Shown here piece after piece: positions 1 to 8,548 of a stretch of 64,000 bases of DNA (position 1 is the first letter of the stretch; each line of letters begins with the position of its first letter). The stretch is from NCBI RefSeq assembly GCF_900167455.1, contig NZ_FUWJ01000001.1:434001-498000 (forward strand), given 5' to 3'. Both the position numbers and the translations under genes were made by a program. The notes under the pieces were generated by a model that did no database searches, was not told where the DNA came from, and saw nothing but the letters and a program-made list of their open reading frames with translations. The stretch comes from Enhydrobacter aerosaccus (GTDB lineage Bacteria; Pseudomonadota; Alphaproteobacteria; Reyranellales; Reyranellaceae).

Positions 1-1
1 C

Positions 2-1447
2 GATTCGGAGAGCTGGACTTATGGCTTTTCGTTCTCTGACGAGCTGCTCAAGGAGTGGACCTGGACGGAGCATTTCGCGCCCCAGCCGGAAACCCTCCGC
101 TACTGCAACTTCATCGCCGACAAATTCGATCTCCGGCGCGACATTACCTTCAACGCGCGCGTCAAGGCGGCGGCCTGGGACGATGCGGCGGATGAATGGG
201 AGCTGATTTTCGAGAACGGACGCCGCGCCCGGGCGCATTTCCTCATCACCGCGATCGGTCCGCTTTCCGCACCGACCATGCCAACCATTCCAGGAGTCGG
301 GGACTTCAAGGGTGAGACTTACCACACTGGTCTCTGGCCACATCATCCCGTGACCTTCGCCGGCAAGCGCGTGGCCGTCATCGGCACGGGTGCGTCCGGC
401 GTCCAGACCATTACAGAGATCGCCAAGACCGTGGGCCATCTCACGGTATTTCAGCGCACGCCCAACTGGTGCGCGCCGTTGCGCAACAGCAAAATCGACG
501 CCAAGACGATGGAGGAGATCCGAGCGAGCTACCAGGATATCTTTTCCCGCTGCCGCGACCACTATGGCTGTTTCATCCACGATGCCGATCCGCGCAATGC
601 GGTCGACGTGTCGGACGAGGAGCGGGAGGCCTTCTTCGAGAAGACCTACAACACCCCCGGCTTCGCCTTCTGGCAAGGCAACTTCCGCGACGTGCTGATC
701 GACAAACGCGCCAACGACATGATGACCGATTTCGTCATCAGGAAGATCCGCGCTCGCGTGAAAGACCAGAAGCTTGCCGACAAGCTGATACCGACCAATC
801 ATGGCTTCGGCACGCGGCGCGTGCCGCTCGAGAGCGGTTACTACGAAGTCTACAACCAGGCCAACGTGAAGCTGGTGGATCTCCGCGAGACGCCGATCGA
901 GCGGATCACGGAGAAGGGCATCAAGACCAGCGATGCCGAGTACGAATTCGACATGATCATTTTTGCCACGGGATTCGACGCCATCACCGGTGCCTTCGAT
1001 CGGATCGACATCACCGGTCGCGGCGGGCAGAAGCTGAAGGAAAAATGGTCGGACGGACCGCATACCTATCTGGGGCTGCAGATCGAGGGATTCCCGAACA
1101 TGCTGACCCTGGTCGGCCCTCATAATGCGGCGACCTTCTGCAACATTCCGCGCTGCATCGAGCAGAACGTCGACTGGGTGTCGGATCTCCTGAAATACAT
1201 GCGCGATAAGGGGTACCACCGCGTCGAGGCCAAGCCGGACGCCGAGGCGACCTGGACGCAGCACGTTCACGATACGGCGGCGCGACTGTTGCTCATGACG
1301 GTCGACTCCTGGATGACAGGCGTGAACAAGAATGTTGCCGGTCGCCAGAAGCGCACCTTCGTCGCCTATGCCGGCGGCGCACCGAAGTATCGCCAGAAGT
1401 GCGAGGAAGTGGTGGCGCACGGCTATGAGGGGTTCGCCCTGTCCTAG
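2..1447 (+). CDS. Flavin-containing (Baeyer-Villiger-type) monooxygenase, 5' end missing
   Basis: The reading frame is open from base 2, so the N-terminus with the first FAD-binding GxGxxG lies left of the window; 481 residues are visible. The Baeyer-Villiger fingerprint FKGETYHTGLWPH is at visible residues 102-114, followed by the NADPH-binding GTGASG at 128-133 and a later FATGFD motif. These belong to the class B flavoprotein monooxygenases (cyclohexanone or phenylacetone monooxygenase group), which insert oxygen next to a ketone using NADPH and O2. The methionine at 278 is internal, because upstream codons read as typical family sequence (FSDELLKEWTWTEHFAPQPE). The substrate cannot be told; the neighbouring SDR and enoyl-CoA hydratase fit ketone or lipid breakdown. 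Confidence 0.9.
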   Translation, partial: DSESWTYGFSFSDELLKEWTWTEHFAPQPETLRYCNFIADKFDLRRDITFNARVKAAAWDDAADEWELIFENGRRARAHFLITAIGPLSAPTMPTIPGVGDFKGETYHTGLWPHHPVTFAGKRVAVIGTGASGVQTITEIAKTVGHLTVFQRTPNWCAPLRNSKIDAKTMEEIRASYQDIFSRCRDHYGCFIHDADPRNAVDVSDEEREAFFEKTYNTPGFAFWQGNFRDVLIDKRANDMMTDFVIRKIRARVKDQKLADKLIPTNHGFGTRRVPLESGYYEVYNQANVKLVDLRETPIERITEKGIKTSDAEYEFDMIIFATGFDAITGAFDRIDITGRGGQKLKEKWSDGPHTYLGLQIEGFPNMLTLVGPHNAATFCNIPRCIEQNVDWVSDLLKYMRDKGYHRVEAKPDAEATWTQHVHDTAARLLLMTVDSWMTGVNKNVAGRQKRTFVAYAGGAPKYRQKCEEVVAHGYEGFALS

Positions 1448-1467
1448 GGCGACCCTCAATGTCAGTA

Positions 1468-1488
1468 CAGCCAGCGTGAACCTGGCTG
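1468..1488 (+). terminator. Hairpin after the monooxygenase gene, possible terminator
   Basis: CAGCCAG and CTGGCTG form a perfect 7-bp stem around a 7-base loop, 21 bases after the stop codon. No run of T follows, so a Rho-independent terminator is possible but weak. Confidence 0.3.
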
Positions 1489-1568
1489 GCGTCGAAGATC
1501 TCCGGGCTAGCCATTTCTACCGCCCTGCCGCCGTGGTATTAGTGTGCCGGGGTAGGGGAGGGTGACGC

Positions 1569-2117
1569 ATGCTCACCACGCGACCGACCAAGCGGGACAA
1601 GGGAAGCTTTTTTAGTACAGCCCTCATGTTCGACATCCTCGACGAAGGCAACCCGGTCGGCAGCCTCGTCTACGACAAGGGCTCAAAGGCCGAGATTACC
1701 TTCGGCGACCAGGTCTTCATCGCGCAAAGGGCGAACGACAAGCCCGACGAAGTGCTTTACCAGGCTCTGGTGCGCGTCATGACTGGTGCTGGAAGACCTC
1801 CCGCCAATCCATGGATGCTCAAGGACGCTGGCAACCGGACCTTGGCGCTGGCGGAGAGTATGGGGCGCAACTTTGTCATCAGTCGCGGTTCTGAAAGCCT
1901 TGCGTTGCGCAAGACGTTCGGATCGCGCCCATACCGTCTCTATCGAGACGGTAGCGAGCAACCGCTGGGCACGGTCGGTCAGGAGAAGTTCTTCAGTCGT
2001 ACCTTGCACATGAACTTGCCAGCCGAGTTCGAGCCTGCCTTTCAGATGTTTCTGCTCGTGCTTCTGCTCGACCTTTCGCTGAAGCAGATGGCGAACAACG
2101 CCAGCTATTCGCCATAG
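1569..2117 (+). CDS. Hypothetical protein
   Basis: This 182-residue protein starts after a strong Shine-Dalgarno stretch (GGGGAGGG, about 1555-1562). I do not recognise the family. The body looks beta-rich, with short strands such as VGSLVYD, AEITFGD and RPYRLYRDG, a pattern reminiscent of tubby/LURP-one-like barrels; that resemblance is only an impression. The last 35 residues form a hydrophobic helix (around FLLVLLLDLSL) that could contact a membrane. It has no signal peptide. It lies between the monooxygenase and the TetR gene, but nothing ties its role to either. Confidence 0.6.
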   Translation: MLTTRPTKRDKGSFFSTALMFDILDEGNPVGSLVYDKGSKAEITFGDQVFIAQRANDKPDEVLYQALVRVMTGAGRPPANPWMLKDAGNRTLALAESMGRNFVISRGSESLALRKTFGSRPYRLYRDGSEQPLGTVGQEKFFSRTLHMNLPAEFEPAFQMFLLVLLLDLSLKQMANNASYSP

Positions 2118-2193
2118 CAGCGATTTCTGTCGACGGATAAGCGCGGTCGTCTGCTATGGCAGAAAAACTCTTGCTAGCGGATGTTGAAGGACG

Positions 2194-2211
2194 AAGACGA
2201 CCGGTCATATT
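2194..2211. promoter_or_regulatory. TetR-type operator in front of the tetR gene
   Basis: AAGACGACCGGTCATATT has an interrupted dyad around the perfect core GACCGGTC. It ends 8 bases before the chosen tetR start. A near-identical site is found at 2839-2856 before the SDR gene, so the regulator probably controls itself and that gene. Binding is inferred. Confidence 0.55.
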
Positions 2212-2219
2212 GTCAATTC

Positions 2220-2798
2220 ATGGCGAAGACGGATACCCGCGACAAGCTCCTACAGGCCGGCCTGGAGGTTCTGCATAGGCAAGGTTTCAACGCCACGGGC
2301 GTGCAGGAAATCACTGACGCAGCCGGAGTGCCGAAGGGCTCTTTCTACAATCACTTCGACAGCAAGGATCTCCTCGCCCTCGAGGTCGTGAAGGCCTACG
2401 CGGCGCGAAATGCGGAAAAGCGCAAGCAGTTGCGCGAAGGATCGGGCTCCGCGCTCAACCGGCTTCGCCGCTATTTCGACAGTTTGAACCGGATCGGTGA
2501 GGCTTCCGAATATAGCCGAGGATGCTTGCTCGGAAACTTTGCCGCGGAGCTTTCGGCGCAAAGTGCTGCTGTGCGGGAAGGCGTGCAAGGCGCCTTCGAC
2601 GAGTGGACGACGCTTGTTGCAGGCGTCATCGCCGAGGCGCAGCGCGACGGATCGGTTGCGCGCGACGTGCCGGCAAAGGTGCTCGCGTCGTTCCTGATCA
2701 ATGCCTGGGAAGGCGCGGTCATGCGGGCCAAGGCCGAGAAGGGTGCGGCACCTCTCAATGAATTCATGTCGGTGACTTTCAAGAAGATCCTGACCTAG
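2220..2798 (+). CDS. TetR/AcrR family transcriptional regulator
   Basis: This 192-residue one-component regulator has an N-terminal helix-turn-helix (GVQEITDAAGVPKGSFYNHF, residues about 27-46) and a variable all-helical ligand domain. GSFYNHF is typical of the recognition helix of TetR proteins. An upstream in-frame ATG at 2181 would place the operator-like dyad inside the gene, so I chose the ATG at 2220, where the protein begins MAKTDTRDKLL as family members do. No clear Shine-Dalgarno precedes it. It probably represses itself and the SDR at 2873 until an unknown, perhaps electrophilic or ketonic, ligand binds. Confidence 0.9.
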   Translation: MAKTDTRDKLLQAGLEVLHRQGFNATGVQEITDAAGVPKGSFYNHFDSKDLLALEVVKAYAARNAEKRKQLREGSGSALNRLRRYFDSLNRIGEASEYSRGCLLGNFAAELSAQSAAVREGVQGAFDEWTTLVAGVIAEAQRDGSVARDVPAKVLASFLINAWEGAVMRAKAEKGAAPLNEFMSVTFKKILT

Positions 2799-2838
2799 AC
2801 GAACGCCCATCCGGCAGGGGGAAGCTGCCTGATGGAAT

Positions 2839-2856
2839 AAGACGACCAGTCATCTT
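2839..2856. promoter_or_regulatory. TetR-type operator in front of the SDR gene
   Basis: AAGACGACCAGTCATCTT fits the dyad AAGAyGACnnGTCrTCTT and ends 4 bases before the Shine-Dalgarno AGGAG (2861-2865). It repeats the site at 2194-2211 with two changed bases. Repressor bound here would cover the ribosome-binding end of the promoter region. Confidence 0.6.
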
Positions 2857-2872
2857 GAAAAGGAGAAGCACC

Positions 2873-3580
2873 ATGGAAATCAAGAATTCCATCGCCCTTG
2901 TCACAGGCGCCAACCGAGGCCTGGGACTTGCCTTCACGCAGGCATTGCTGGCGGCAGGTGCCGCCAAGGTCTACGCTGCCGCTCGCGATCCCGGTTCGAT
3001 TGTGCAGAGTGGCGTCGTTCCGGTGCGGCTCGATGTGACACAGGGGGATCAGGTAGAGGCTGTTGCGCGCGACCTCGGCGATGTAACGTTGCTGATCAAC
3101 AATGCCGGCATCTCGCGCGGGACATCATTCCTTGCCGCCGACGGCGTCGAGGGGCTGCGGGCCGAACTGGAGACGAACTTCTTCGGTCCGCTCCTTCTCA
3201 GCCGGGCGTTCGCCCCCGTCCTGTCGAAGAACGGCGGCGGTGCGATCGTCAACGTGCTGTCGGTGCTGAGCTGGATAAGCGCGCCGGCCTTCGAGACCTA
3301 TTGTGCCAGCAAGGCTGCGGCCTGGTCTCTAAGCAATGGGCTGCGCAACTCTCTGCAAGAGCACGGCACGCAGGTTCTCTCGCTTCATGTCGGCCTCATG
3401 GAGACCGACATGGCGCGCCACCTCGATGCCCCTAAGTCCAAACCTCAGGACGTGGTGGCGCAGGTGCTGGCGGCTCTCGAGGCCGGCAAGTCCGAGGTAC
3501 TCGCTGACGAGGCGTCGCGGTTGGTCAAACAAGGCCTGGCAGCCGATCCCGGCGTGTATCTGCAGCCGCTCACCGCCTGA
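2873..3580 (+). CDS. SDR family NAD(P)-dependent oxidoreductase
   Basis: A classical short-chain dehydrogenase of 235 residues. It carries TGANRGLG (11-18) for dinucleotide binding, NNAG (76-79) and the catalytic YCASK (Tyr143, Lys147) with serines near 130-133. ATG 2873 is preferred over the in-frame ATG at 2855 because AGGAG sits 8 bases upstream. It follows the TetR gene and has that regulator's putative operator just in front, so it is likely induced by the TetR ligand. It probably reduces a ketone or aldehyde; the substrate is unknown. Confidence 0.9.
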   Translation: MEIKNSIALVTGANRGLGLAFTQALLAAGAAKVYAAARDPGSIVQSGVVPVRLDVTQGDQVEAVARDLGDVTLLINNAGISRGTSFLAADGVEGLRAELETNFFGPLLLSRAFAPVLSKNGGGAIVNVLSVLSWISAPAFETYCASKAAAWSLSNGLRNSLQEHGTQVLSLHVGLMETDMARHLDAPKSKPQDVVAQVLAALEAGKSEVLADEASRLVKQGLAADPGVYLQPLTA

Positions 3581-3684
3581 TCCAGAACCAAGGTTCCGCC
3601 ACGCAAGACCGAATGTCGTTGCGTGAGGGCGCCGTTTACGAAACCATCGCCGCCCATTGTCTGATCGAACTTCCGGAGGAACCT

Positions 3685-4476
3685 ATGCCCGATCTCATCA
3701 AGACCGTAGAAGACGGCGTGATGAAGCTCGTGTTCAATCGCCCCGACGCCATGAACGCCCTCAGCCGCGACATGATGACGGCCTTGAGCGACTCACTCGA
3801 AGAGGCGGCGGGATCGCGCGACATTGGCTGCGTCGTGGTGCGCGGGGCGGGCGACAAGGCGTTCTGTGCCGGCGGTGACGTGAAGTCGATGGCTGCCGGA
3901 CGCGACCAGGAAAAGACCTACGAGGACAAGGTTCACGACATCCGCATCCGCATGCGGGTGTCCGAACTGCTGCACGAGATGGGCAAGCCCACCATCGCCA
4001 TGGTCAATGGCGTAGCCGCTGGTGCGGGCCTGTCGATCGCCCTGGCGGCAGACATGCGCTTCGCAGGCAGGAGTGCGCGCATGACGACGGCGTTCGCCAA
4101 GGTCGGCTTCTCCGGCGACTTTGGCTCCCACTATTTCCTGCACAAGCTGGTCGGCACGGCCAAGGCGCGAGAGCTCTATTTCACGGCCGAGATCCTGAAT
4201 GCGGAGCAGATCGAGAAGCTTGGACTAGCCAATCGTATCATCGACGATGCCAACCTCGACAGCGAGACCATGGCCTTCGCGAAGAAGTTGGCCGCAGGTC
4301 CCCGCGTTGCATGGTGGCATGTGAAGAAGAACATGAAGGTGGCCGAAGAAGGTACCCTCTCGGAAGCGCTCGACAGCGAGGCCGCCCGCATGATCCGCAC
4401 CGGCGAGACCAACGACCACAAGGAAGCGGCGCGAGCGTTTGTCGAGAAGCGTGCGCCCGTGTTCAAGGGCAACTAG
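3685..4476 (+). CDS. Enoyl-CoA hydratase/isomerase family protein
   Basis: A 263-residue crotonase-fold enzyme. The two oxyanion-hole segments are visible: AFCAGGD (59-65) and NGVAAGAGL (108-116). The position of the second catalytic acid reads GFSGDFG (141-147), so Asp may stand in for the usual Glu; hydratase and isomerase members cannot be separated by eye. ATG 3685 is chosen over an in-frame ATG at 3613 because CCGGAGGA (3673-3680) precedes it at ideal spacing. It lies downstream of the SDR. Its stop codon shares the tetranucleotide CTAG with the stop of the convergent permease gene. Confidence 0.9.
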   Translation: MPDLIKTVEDGVMKLVFNRPDAMNALSRDMMTALSDSLEEAAGSRDIGCVVVRGAGDKAFCAGGDVKSMAAGRDQEKTYEDKVHDIRIRMRVSELLHEMGKPTIAMVNGVAAGAGLSIALAADMRFAGRSARMTTAFAKVGFSGDFGSHYFLHKLVGTAKARELYFTAEILNAEQIEKLGLANRIIDDANLDSETMAFAKKLAAGPRVAWWHVKKNMKVAEEGTLSEALDSEAARMIRTGETNDHKEAARAFVEKRAPVFKGN

Positions 4477-5435
4477 GCTATCTGATGGCGGCGGCGCGCC
4501 GCCAGGCTTCGGTGGCGCGCTCCCAATCCCAAGGCCACTGTGCCGGCGATGCCCGTGGGCATCGCCACGATCGCGGCCACCATCAGGCCCGCATAAAGCA
4601 GCGCCGAGAGGCCCATCCCCCAGCTCGAAACGAGGCCTGGCAGGAACTCCAGCAGGACGCCGCCAAGGATCGCTCCAGCGGGCGAATAGAGACCGCCGAT
4701 CACCGCGCCGAACAGCATCTGGATCGACAGGGTGATGCCATAGGTCGTCGGCCCCACGAAGCCGAACTGGAAGGCCGAGAGGCAGCCCGCCATACCGAAA
4801 AAGGTTCCAGCGATGCCTGAGGCCATGGCGCGGACGTGGAGAACATCGATGCCTTGGGCTGCGGCGGAAAGGTCATGGTCTCGCGCCGCGAGCAGCGCCC
4901 GTCCAGTACGGCCGGCGATGATGTTGGCGCTGATCCAGGTCGCCGCTGCGAGCAGGCCGAGGGTCAGCAGAAATAGCCATCGATCGTTGCTCAAAGCGGC
5001 GATGGGGGAGCTGAGTGAATCCAGCGATAGGCCTTGCACCCCGCCCGTCCATCGCTCGATTACCCGCCAACGGAGAAGCTGCGGGAAGGCGATGGTGAGC
5101 GCGTAGCCGATCAGCGCCTGCGTCCACAGACTGTGAGCGCCCGTCACCCGGCCGAGGCCGTAGCCGACGGCAAAGCCCATCAGCGGTGCGAGGCCGAGAG
5201 CCGTATAGAGCGGCAATATGGTATGGGCCGCAAGCAAGGCAGTCGTGTAGCCGCCCATCCCGTAAAGCGCCGCCTGGGCGAAGGAGAATTGGCCGCTGAT
5301 GCCACACAGGATCACGAGACCGAGCAGCGCGATCGACCAGACGGTTGCCTGCGTGAAGCGGAAAACGATGAAATCCGGGAAGCAGAACGACAGCAGCGCC
5401 GCTGCCGCAAAACCCATGGTGGTTATCGTCCGCAT
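4473..5435 (-). CDS. Branched-chain amino acid-type ABC transporter permease (LivM family), solitary
   Basis: A 320-residue membrane protein with about eight to nine hydrophobic segments. LivM-like features are GQFSFAQAALYGMGGYTTALL near the N-terminus and the cytoplasmic loop RAARDHDLSAAAQGID followed by GAVIGGLYSPAGAILG. LivM pairs with LivH, two ATPases and a binding protein to import branched-chain amino acids or related acids. None of those partners is in the neighbourhood. The frame is open further upstream, but the sequence there is antisense to the glyoxalase-like gene; ATG 5435 gives the usual family length. No good Shine-Dalgarno is seen. Confidence 0.82.
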   Translation of the reverse strand: MRTITTMGFAAAALLSFCFPDFIVFRFTQATVWSIALLGLVILCGISGQFSFAQAALYGMGGYTTALLAAHTILPLYTALGLAPLMGFAVGYGLGRVTGAHSLWTQALIGYALTIAFPQLLRWRVIERWTGGVQGLSLDSLSSPIAALSNDRWLFLLTLGLLAAATWISANIIAGRTGRALLAARDHDLSAAAQGIDVLHVRAMASGIAGTFFGMAGCLSAFQFGFVGPTTYGITLSIQMLFGAVIGGLYSPAGAILGGVLLEFLPGLVSSWGMGLSALLYAGLMVAAIVAMPTGIAGTVALGLGARHRSLAARRRHQIA

Positions 5436-5477
5436 CGGAGTAGCATAGCGCGAATACAAGAACTTGGGAGAGACGCC

Positions 5478-6236
5478 ATGAAGCTCAGACAATGTGTGTT
5501 CGTCGCCGAAGATCTCGAAAGCTCGCGCGAGGAGCTGTGCGATGTTCTGGGCATCGAGGTCGCCTACAGGGATCCGGGTGTCGCCAAATGGGGACTGGCC
5601 AATGTCGTCTGTCCAACCGGGCATGATTTCCTGGAGATCGTTTCGCCGACCCGAGATGGCACGTCCGCCGGACGTTATCTCGAGCGTCGGAAGGGAGACG
5701 GAGGCTATATGGTGATCCTGCAGGTAGCCGATGCCATCGCCGAGCGGCAGCGCATCACCGGGCTTGGAATACGAGCCGTCGAGCAGAAGGATCAGCCAGA
5801 GTACAAGTACACGCACTTCCATCCGGCGGATACGGCAGGCGTCCTGCTCTCCATCGACCAGACGGTCGCGCCCGCCGGCTCTGACCCCAAGCTGTGGTGG
5901 CCACCCGCTTCCAACGATTGGCTGAAACACGCTCGTTCGGATGTCACCAACGGCCTGGGTGGGGTCGAAATCCAGTGTGTCGATCCCGACAAGGCGGCGG
6001 ATCTCTGGTCGAAGATCCTGGGCCGGCCAGTCGAGAGCGATATCATACGGCTCGACGACGACGGTGAAATCCGCTTCGTGCCCATTGCCGATGATCGTGG
6101 ACCTGGCGTCTCCGCCTACGACGTGCGCGTCGTTGACCGCGAGCGGGTCCTGAAGGCCGCGCACAGCCGGCACAAGCAGCACGGCGTCGGCCAGATCGAG
6201 GTCTGTGGCTGTCGCATCAATCTGGTCGATCGATAA
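5478..6236 (+). CDS. VOC / glyoxalase-like domain protein
   Basis: A 252-residue protein that begins MKLRQCVFVAEDLESSREEL and contains two tandem betaalphabetabetabeta half-domains, with the second starting near GLGGVEIQCVDPDKAADLW. This matches the glyoxalase-like (PF13468-type) group of the vicinal oxygen chelate superfamily. Some His and Glu residues that could hold metal are present (HDFLEIV, THFHPAD), but I cannot assign the metal site. ATG 5478 has GGGAGAG 6-12 bases upstream. It is divergent from the LivM gene with only 42 bases between. The reaction is unknown. Confidence 0.8.
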   Translation: MKLRQCVFVAEDLESSREELCDVLGIEVAYRDPGVAKWGLANVVCPTGHDFLEIVSPTRDGTSAGRYLERRKGDGGYMVILQVADAIAERQRITGLGIRAVEQKDQPEYKYTHFHPADTAGVLLSIDQTVAPAGSDPKLWWPPASNDWLKHARSDVTNGLGGVEIQCVDPDKAADLWSKILGRPVESDIIRLDDDGEIRFVPIADDRGPGVSAYDVRVVDRERVLKAAHSRHKQHGVGQIEVCGCRINLVDR

Positions 6237-6269
6237 GCGGCAGCCCGGTGCCGGGACGGTGCCCGATCT

Positions 6270-7244
6270 CTAGGCGGCGATCGCCTTGGACAGCCGGCCT
6301 CGGATCATCGCTTCGGCCTCGGTGACGATGCGTTCGACGAGTTCCTTGCAGGTCGGAATGTCGTTGATGAGGCCCATGCAGGTGCCGGCCGACCAGATGC
6401 CGTGCTCGAGATCGCCGGTCTCATAGACGATCTTGCCCTTGGCGCCGGCGACAATCGGGCCGATCTCCTGGATGGTCTTGCCTTCCCCTTCCATTTCGAT
6501 CGCCTTCAGGGCGATCGAATTCCCGTAGACACGGCTGGTGTTGCGCATGGTGCGGAGGATCAGCGCCGTGCTGCGTTCGTCGGACGCGACGATCTTCTCC
6601 TTCACGTTCTGATGGATCGGCGCTTCCTTGGTCGCCATGAAGCGCGTGCCCATGTTGATGCCTTCGCAACCCAGGGCGAGGGCAGCGACCAAGCCACGTG
6701 CATCGGCGAAACCTCCCGAGGCGAGCATCGGGATCTTGATCACATTGGCTGCGGCCGGCAGCAATACGAGGTTGGGCACGTCATCCTCGCCGGGATGACC
6801 GGCGCACTCGAAGCCGTCCATGGAGATGGCATCGACGCCCGCTTTCTCCGCGGAGATGCCGTGCCGCACCGACGTGCATTTGTGGATGACCTTGACGCCC
6901 GCTTCCTTGAGCTTCGGCAGGAAAGGCTTCGGATTGTTGCCGGCGGTCTCGACGATCTTCACGCCGGAATCGACGATGGCATCGATGTATTCACCGTAGG
7001 GGCGCGGCACGAGAGTCGGCAGGATGGTGAGGTTCACGCCGAAGGGCTTGTCCGTCATGTCGCGGCAGCGCTTGATCTCCTTGCGCAGATCCTCGGGCGT
7101 CGGCTGGGTGAGGCCGGTCAGGATGCCAAGGGCACCGGCGTTCGATACGGCCGATGCCAGTTCTGCTCGTCCCACCCATTGCATGCCGCCCTGCACGATC
7201 GGATGCTGGACTCCGAACATTTCGGTAAAGCGCGTCTTGATCAT
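6270..7244 (-). CDS. Nitronate monooxygenase (2-nitropropane dioxygenase-like)
   Basis: A 324-residue FMN-dependent TIM-barrel protein. Family landmarks are FGVQHPIVQGGMQWVG at the N-terminus, KPFGVNL, DGFECAGHPGEDD and LASGGFADARGLVAALALG with the phosphate-binding GINMGTRF. These enzymes oxidise alkyl nitronates; many genomic members act on other substrates. It is transcribed with the same polarity as the FAD oxidoreductase upstream, separated by 126 bases. Confidence 0.9.
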   Translation of the reverse strand: MIKTRFTEMFGVQHPIVQGGMQWVGRAELASAVSNAGALGILTGLTQPTPEDLRKEIKRCRDMTDKPFGVNLTILPTLVPRPYGEYIDAIVDSGVKIVETAGNNPKPFLPKLKEAGVKVIHKCTSVRHGISAEKAGVDAISMDGFECAGHPGEDDVPNLVLLPAAANVIKIPMLASGGFADARGLVAALALGCEGINMGTRFMATKEAPIHQNVKEKIVASDERSTALILRTMRNTSRVYGNSIALKAIEMEGEGKTIQEIGPIVAGAKGKIVYETGDLEHGIWSAGTCMGLINDIPTCKELVERIVTEAEAMIRGRLSKAIAA

Positions 7245-7370
7245 CGCTATCGTTTCCCCGCTGGGTTTCTTGGTGCAAGCATTAGCGGACCGGCCGCAGC
7301 CCCGCTACCTTGCCGACCGCATTCTGAAAGATCGTTCTGCGACGCGGATCAGGTCGACACGTTCTGAGCG

Positions 7371-8492
7371 TCAGAAACTACCAGCCAGCTCGCGCACAAT
7401 CTCGGCGAGGGCGAGGGAGGCTGTAAGGCCGGGGGATTCGATGCCGAACAGGTTGATCAAACCGGGGATGCCGTGCTCGCGAGGTCCCTGGATCATGAAA
7501 TCCTGGGCCGGCGCGCCCGGCGCTACGGTCTTTGGTCGAATGCCCGCATAGCCTGGCTGCAGGGCGCCGTCCTTCAAATCGGGCCAATAGCGGCGAACGG
7601 CAGCATAGAACTTGTCCGCGCGATGCGGATCGACGGTGTAGTCGACATGATCGATCCACTCGACATCCGGCCCGAATTTCGCCTGGCCACCGAGATCGAC
7701 GGTGATATGCACGCCTAATCCCCCAGGAACCGGGACAGGGTAAATCAGCCGGGAGAAGGGTGAACGTCCCGCCAAGGTAAAGTAATTGCCCTTGGCATAA
7801 TAGGCCGTCGGGATGCGCTCGGCTGGCATGCCGGCAATCTTGTGCGCAAGAGCGGGGGCGTAGAGGCCGGCCGAATTGACGACCAGCCGGCAACGCAACT
7901 TCATTGGCTCCGCGCCGCCGATCTCGATGTCGAGTCCCTCGTCGGTCGCGCGACCTTGCTCGAAAGGGCTGCGGAACGCGAACATCGCATTCCGGCTCTC
8001 CGCGTCGCCTTGCAACGCCAGCATGTAGCTGTGGCTGTCGATGATGCCAGTGGCCGGTGACAGGAGCGCGGCCGTGCATTTCAGGCTAGGTTCAAGGGCA
8101 AGGGCCTCAGATGCCGTCAGGAGTCGCATGCCCTCGACACCGTTCGCTTCGGCGCGCCCCTTGATCTCGATCAGACGGGCGCTTTCATCCTCATTGGTGG
8201 CGACAATGAGCTTCCCGCAATTGCGATGAGGCACGCCGTGCTCCCGGCAGTAGGCGTAGAGAAGGCGTCGCCCCGCAACGCATGTGCGGGCCATGAGGCT
8301 ATCCTTTGGATAGTAGATTCCAGCGTGGATGACCTCCGAGTTGCGAGACGAGGTCTCCGTGCCGATGGCATCGGCAGCTTCGATGACGATGACCTCACGA
8401 CCGGCAAGGGCAAGGGCACGGGCCACGGCAAGGCCCACGACGCCAGCTCCGACGACGACGGTATCGACGGACTCGAACGGGGACGAATTCAT
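7371..8492 (-). CDS. FAD-dependent oxidoreductase, LhgO/GlpA-like (DAO family)
   Basis: A 373-residue protein with an N-terminal Rossmann FAD site ([17 protein letters not shown], about residues 11-27), then [16 protein letters not shown], which is typical of the L-2-hydroxyglutarate oxidase LhgO group. [12 protein letters not shown] and the C-terminal [17 protein letters not shown] complete the flavin site. The likely reaction is oxidation of a 2-hydroxy acid such as L-2-hydroxyglutarate, with electrons passed to quinone. It is divergent from the pteridine reductase operon, with 56 bases between starts. Confidence 0.85.
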   Translation of the reverse strand: MNSSPFESVDTVVVGAGVVGLAVARALALAGREVIVIEAADAIGTETSSRNSEVIHAGIYYPKDSLMARTCVAGRRLLYAYCREHGVPHRNCGKLIVATNEDESARLIEIKGRAEANGVEGMRLLTASEALALEPSLKCTAALLSPATGIIDSHSYMLALQGDAESRNAMFAFRSPFEQGRATDEGLDIEIGGAEPMKLRCRLVVNSAGLYAPALAHKIAGMPAERIPTAYYAKGNYFTLAGRSPFSRLIYPVPVPGGLGVHITVDLGGQAKFGPDVEWIDHVDYTVDPHRADKFYAAVRRYWPDLKDGALQPGYAGIRPKTVAPGAPAQDFMIQGPREHGIPGLINLFGIESPGLTASLALAEIVRELAGSF

Positions 8493-8548
8493 GGTTGCAT
8501 GCTAGAACCCGCCGTTCGCTTAGTCACGAATCAGAGGTGTTGTGCGAC

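Noticed and set aside
4473..6182. 569-codon minus-strand frame as a fusion protein
   Set aside because: Only the part from ATG 5435 onwards is a permease; the upstream part is antisense to the VOC gene and has no domain.
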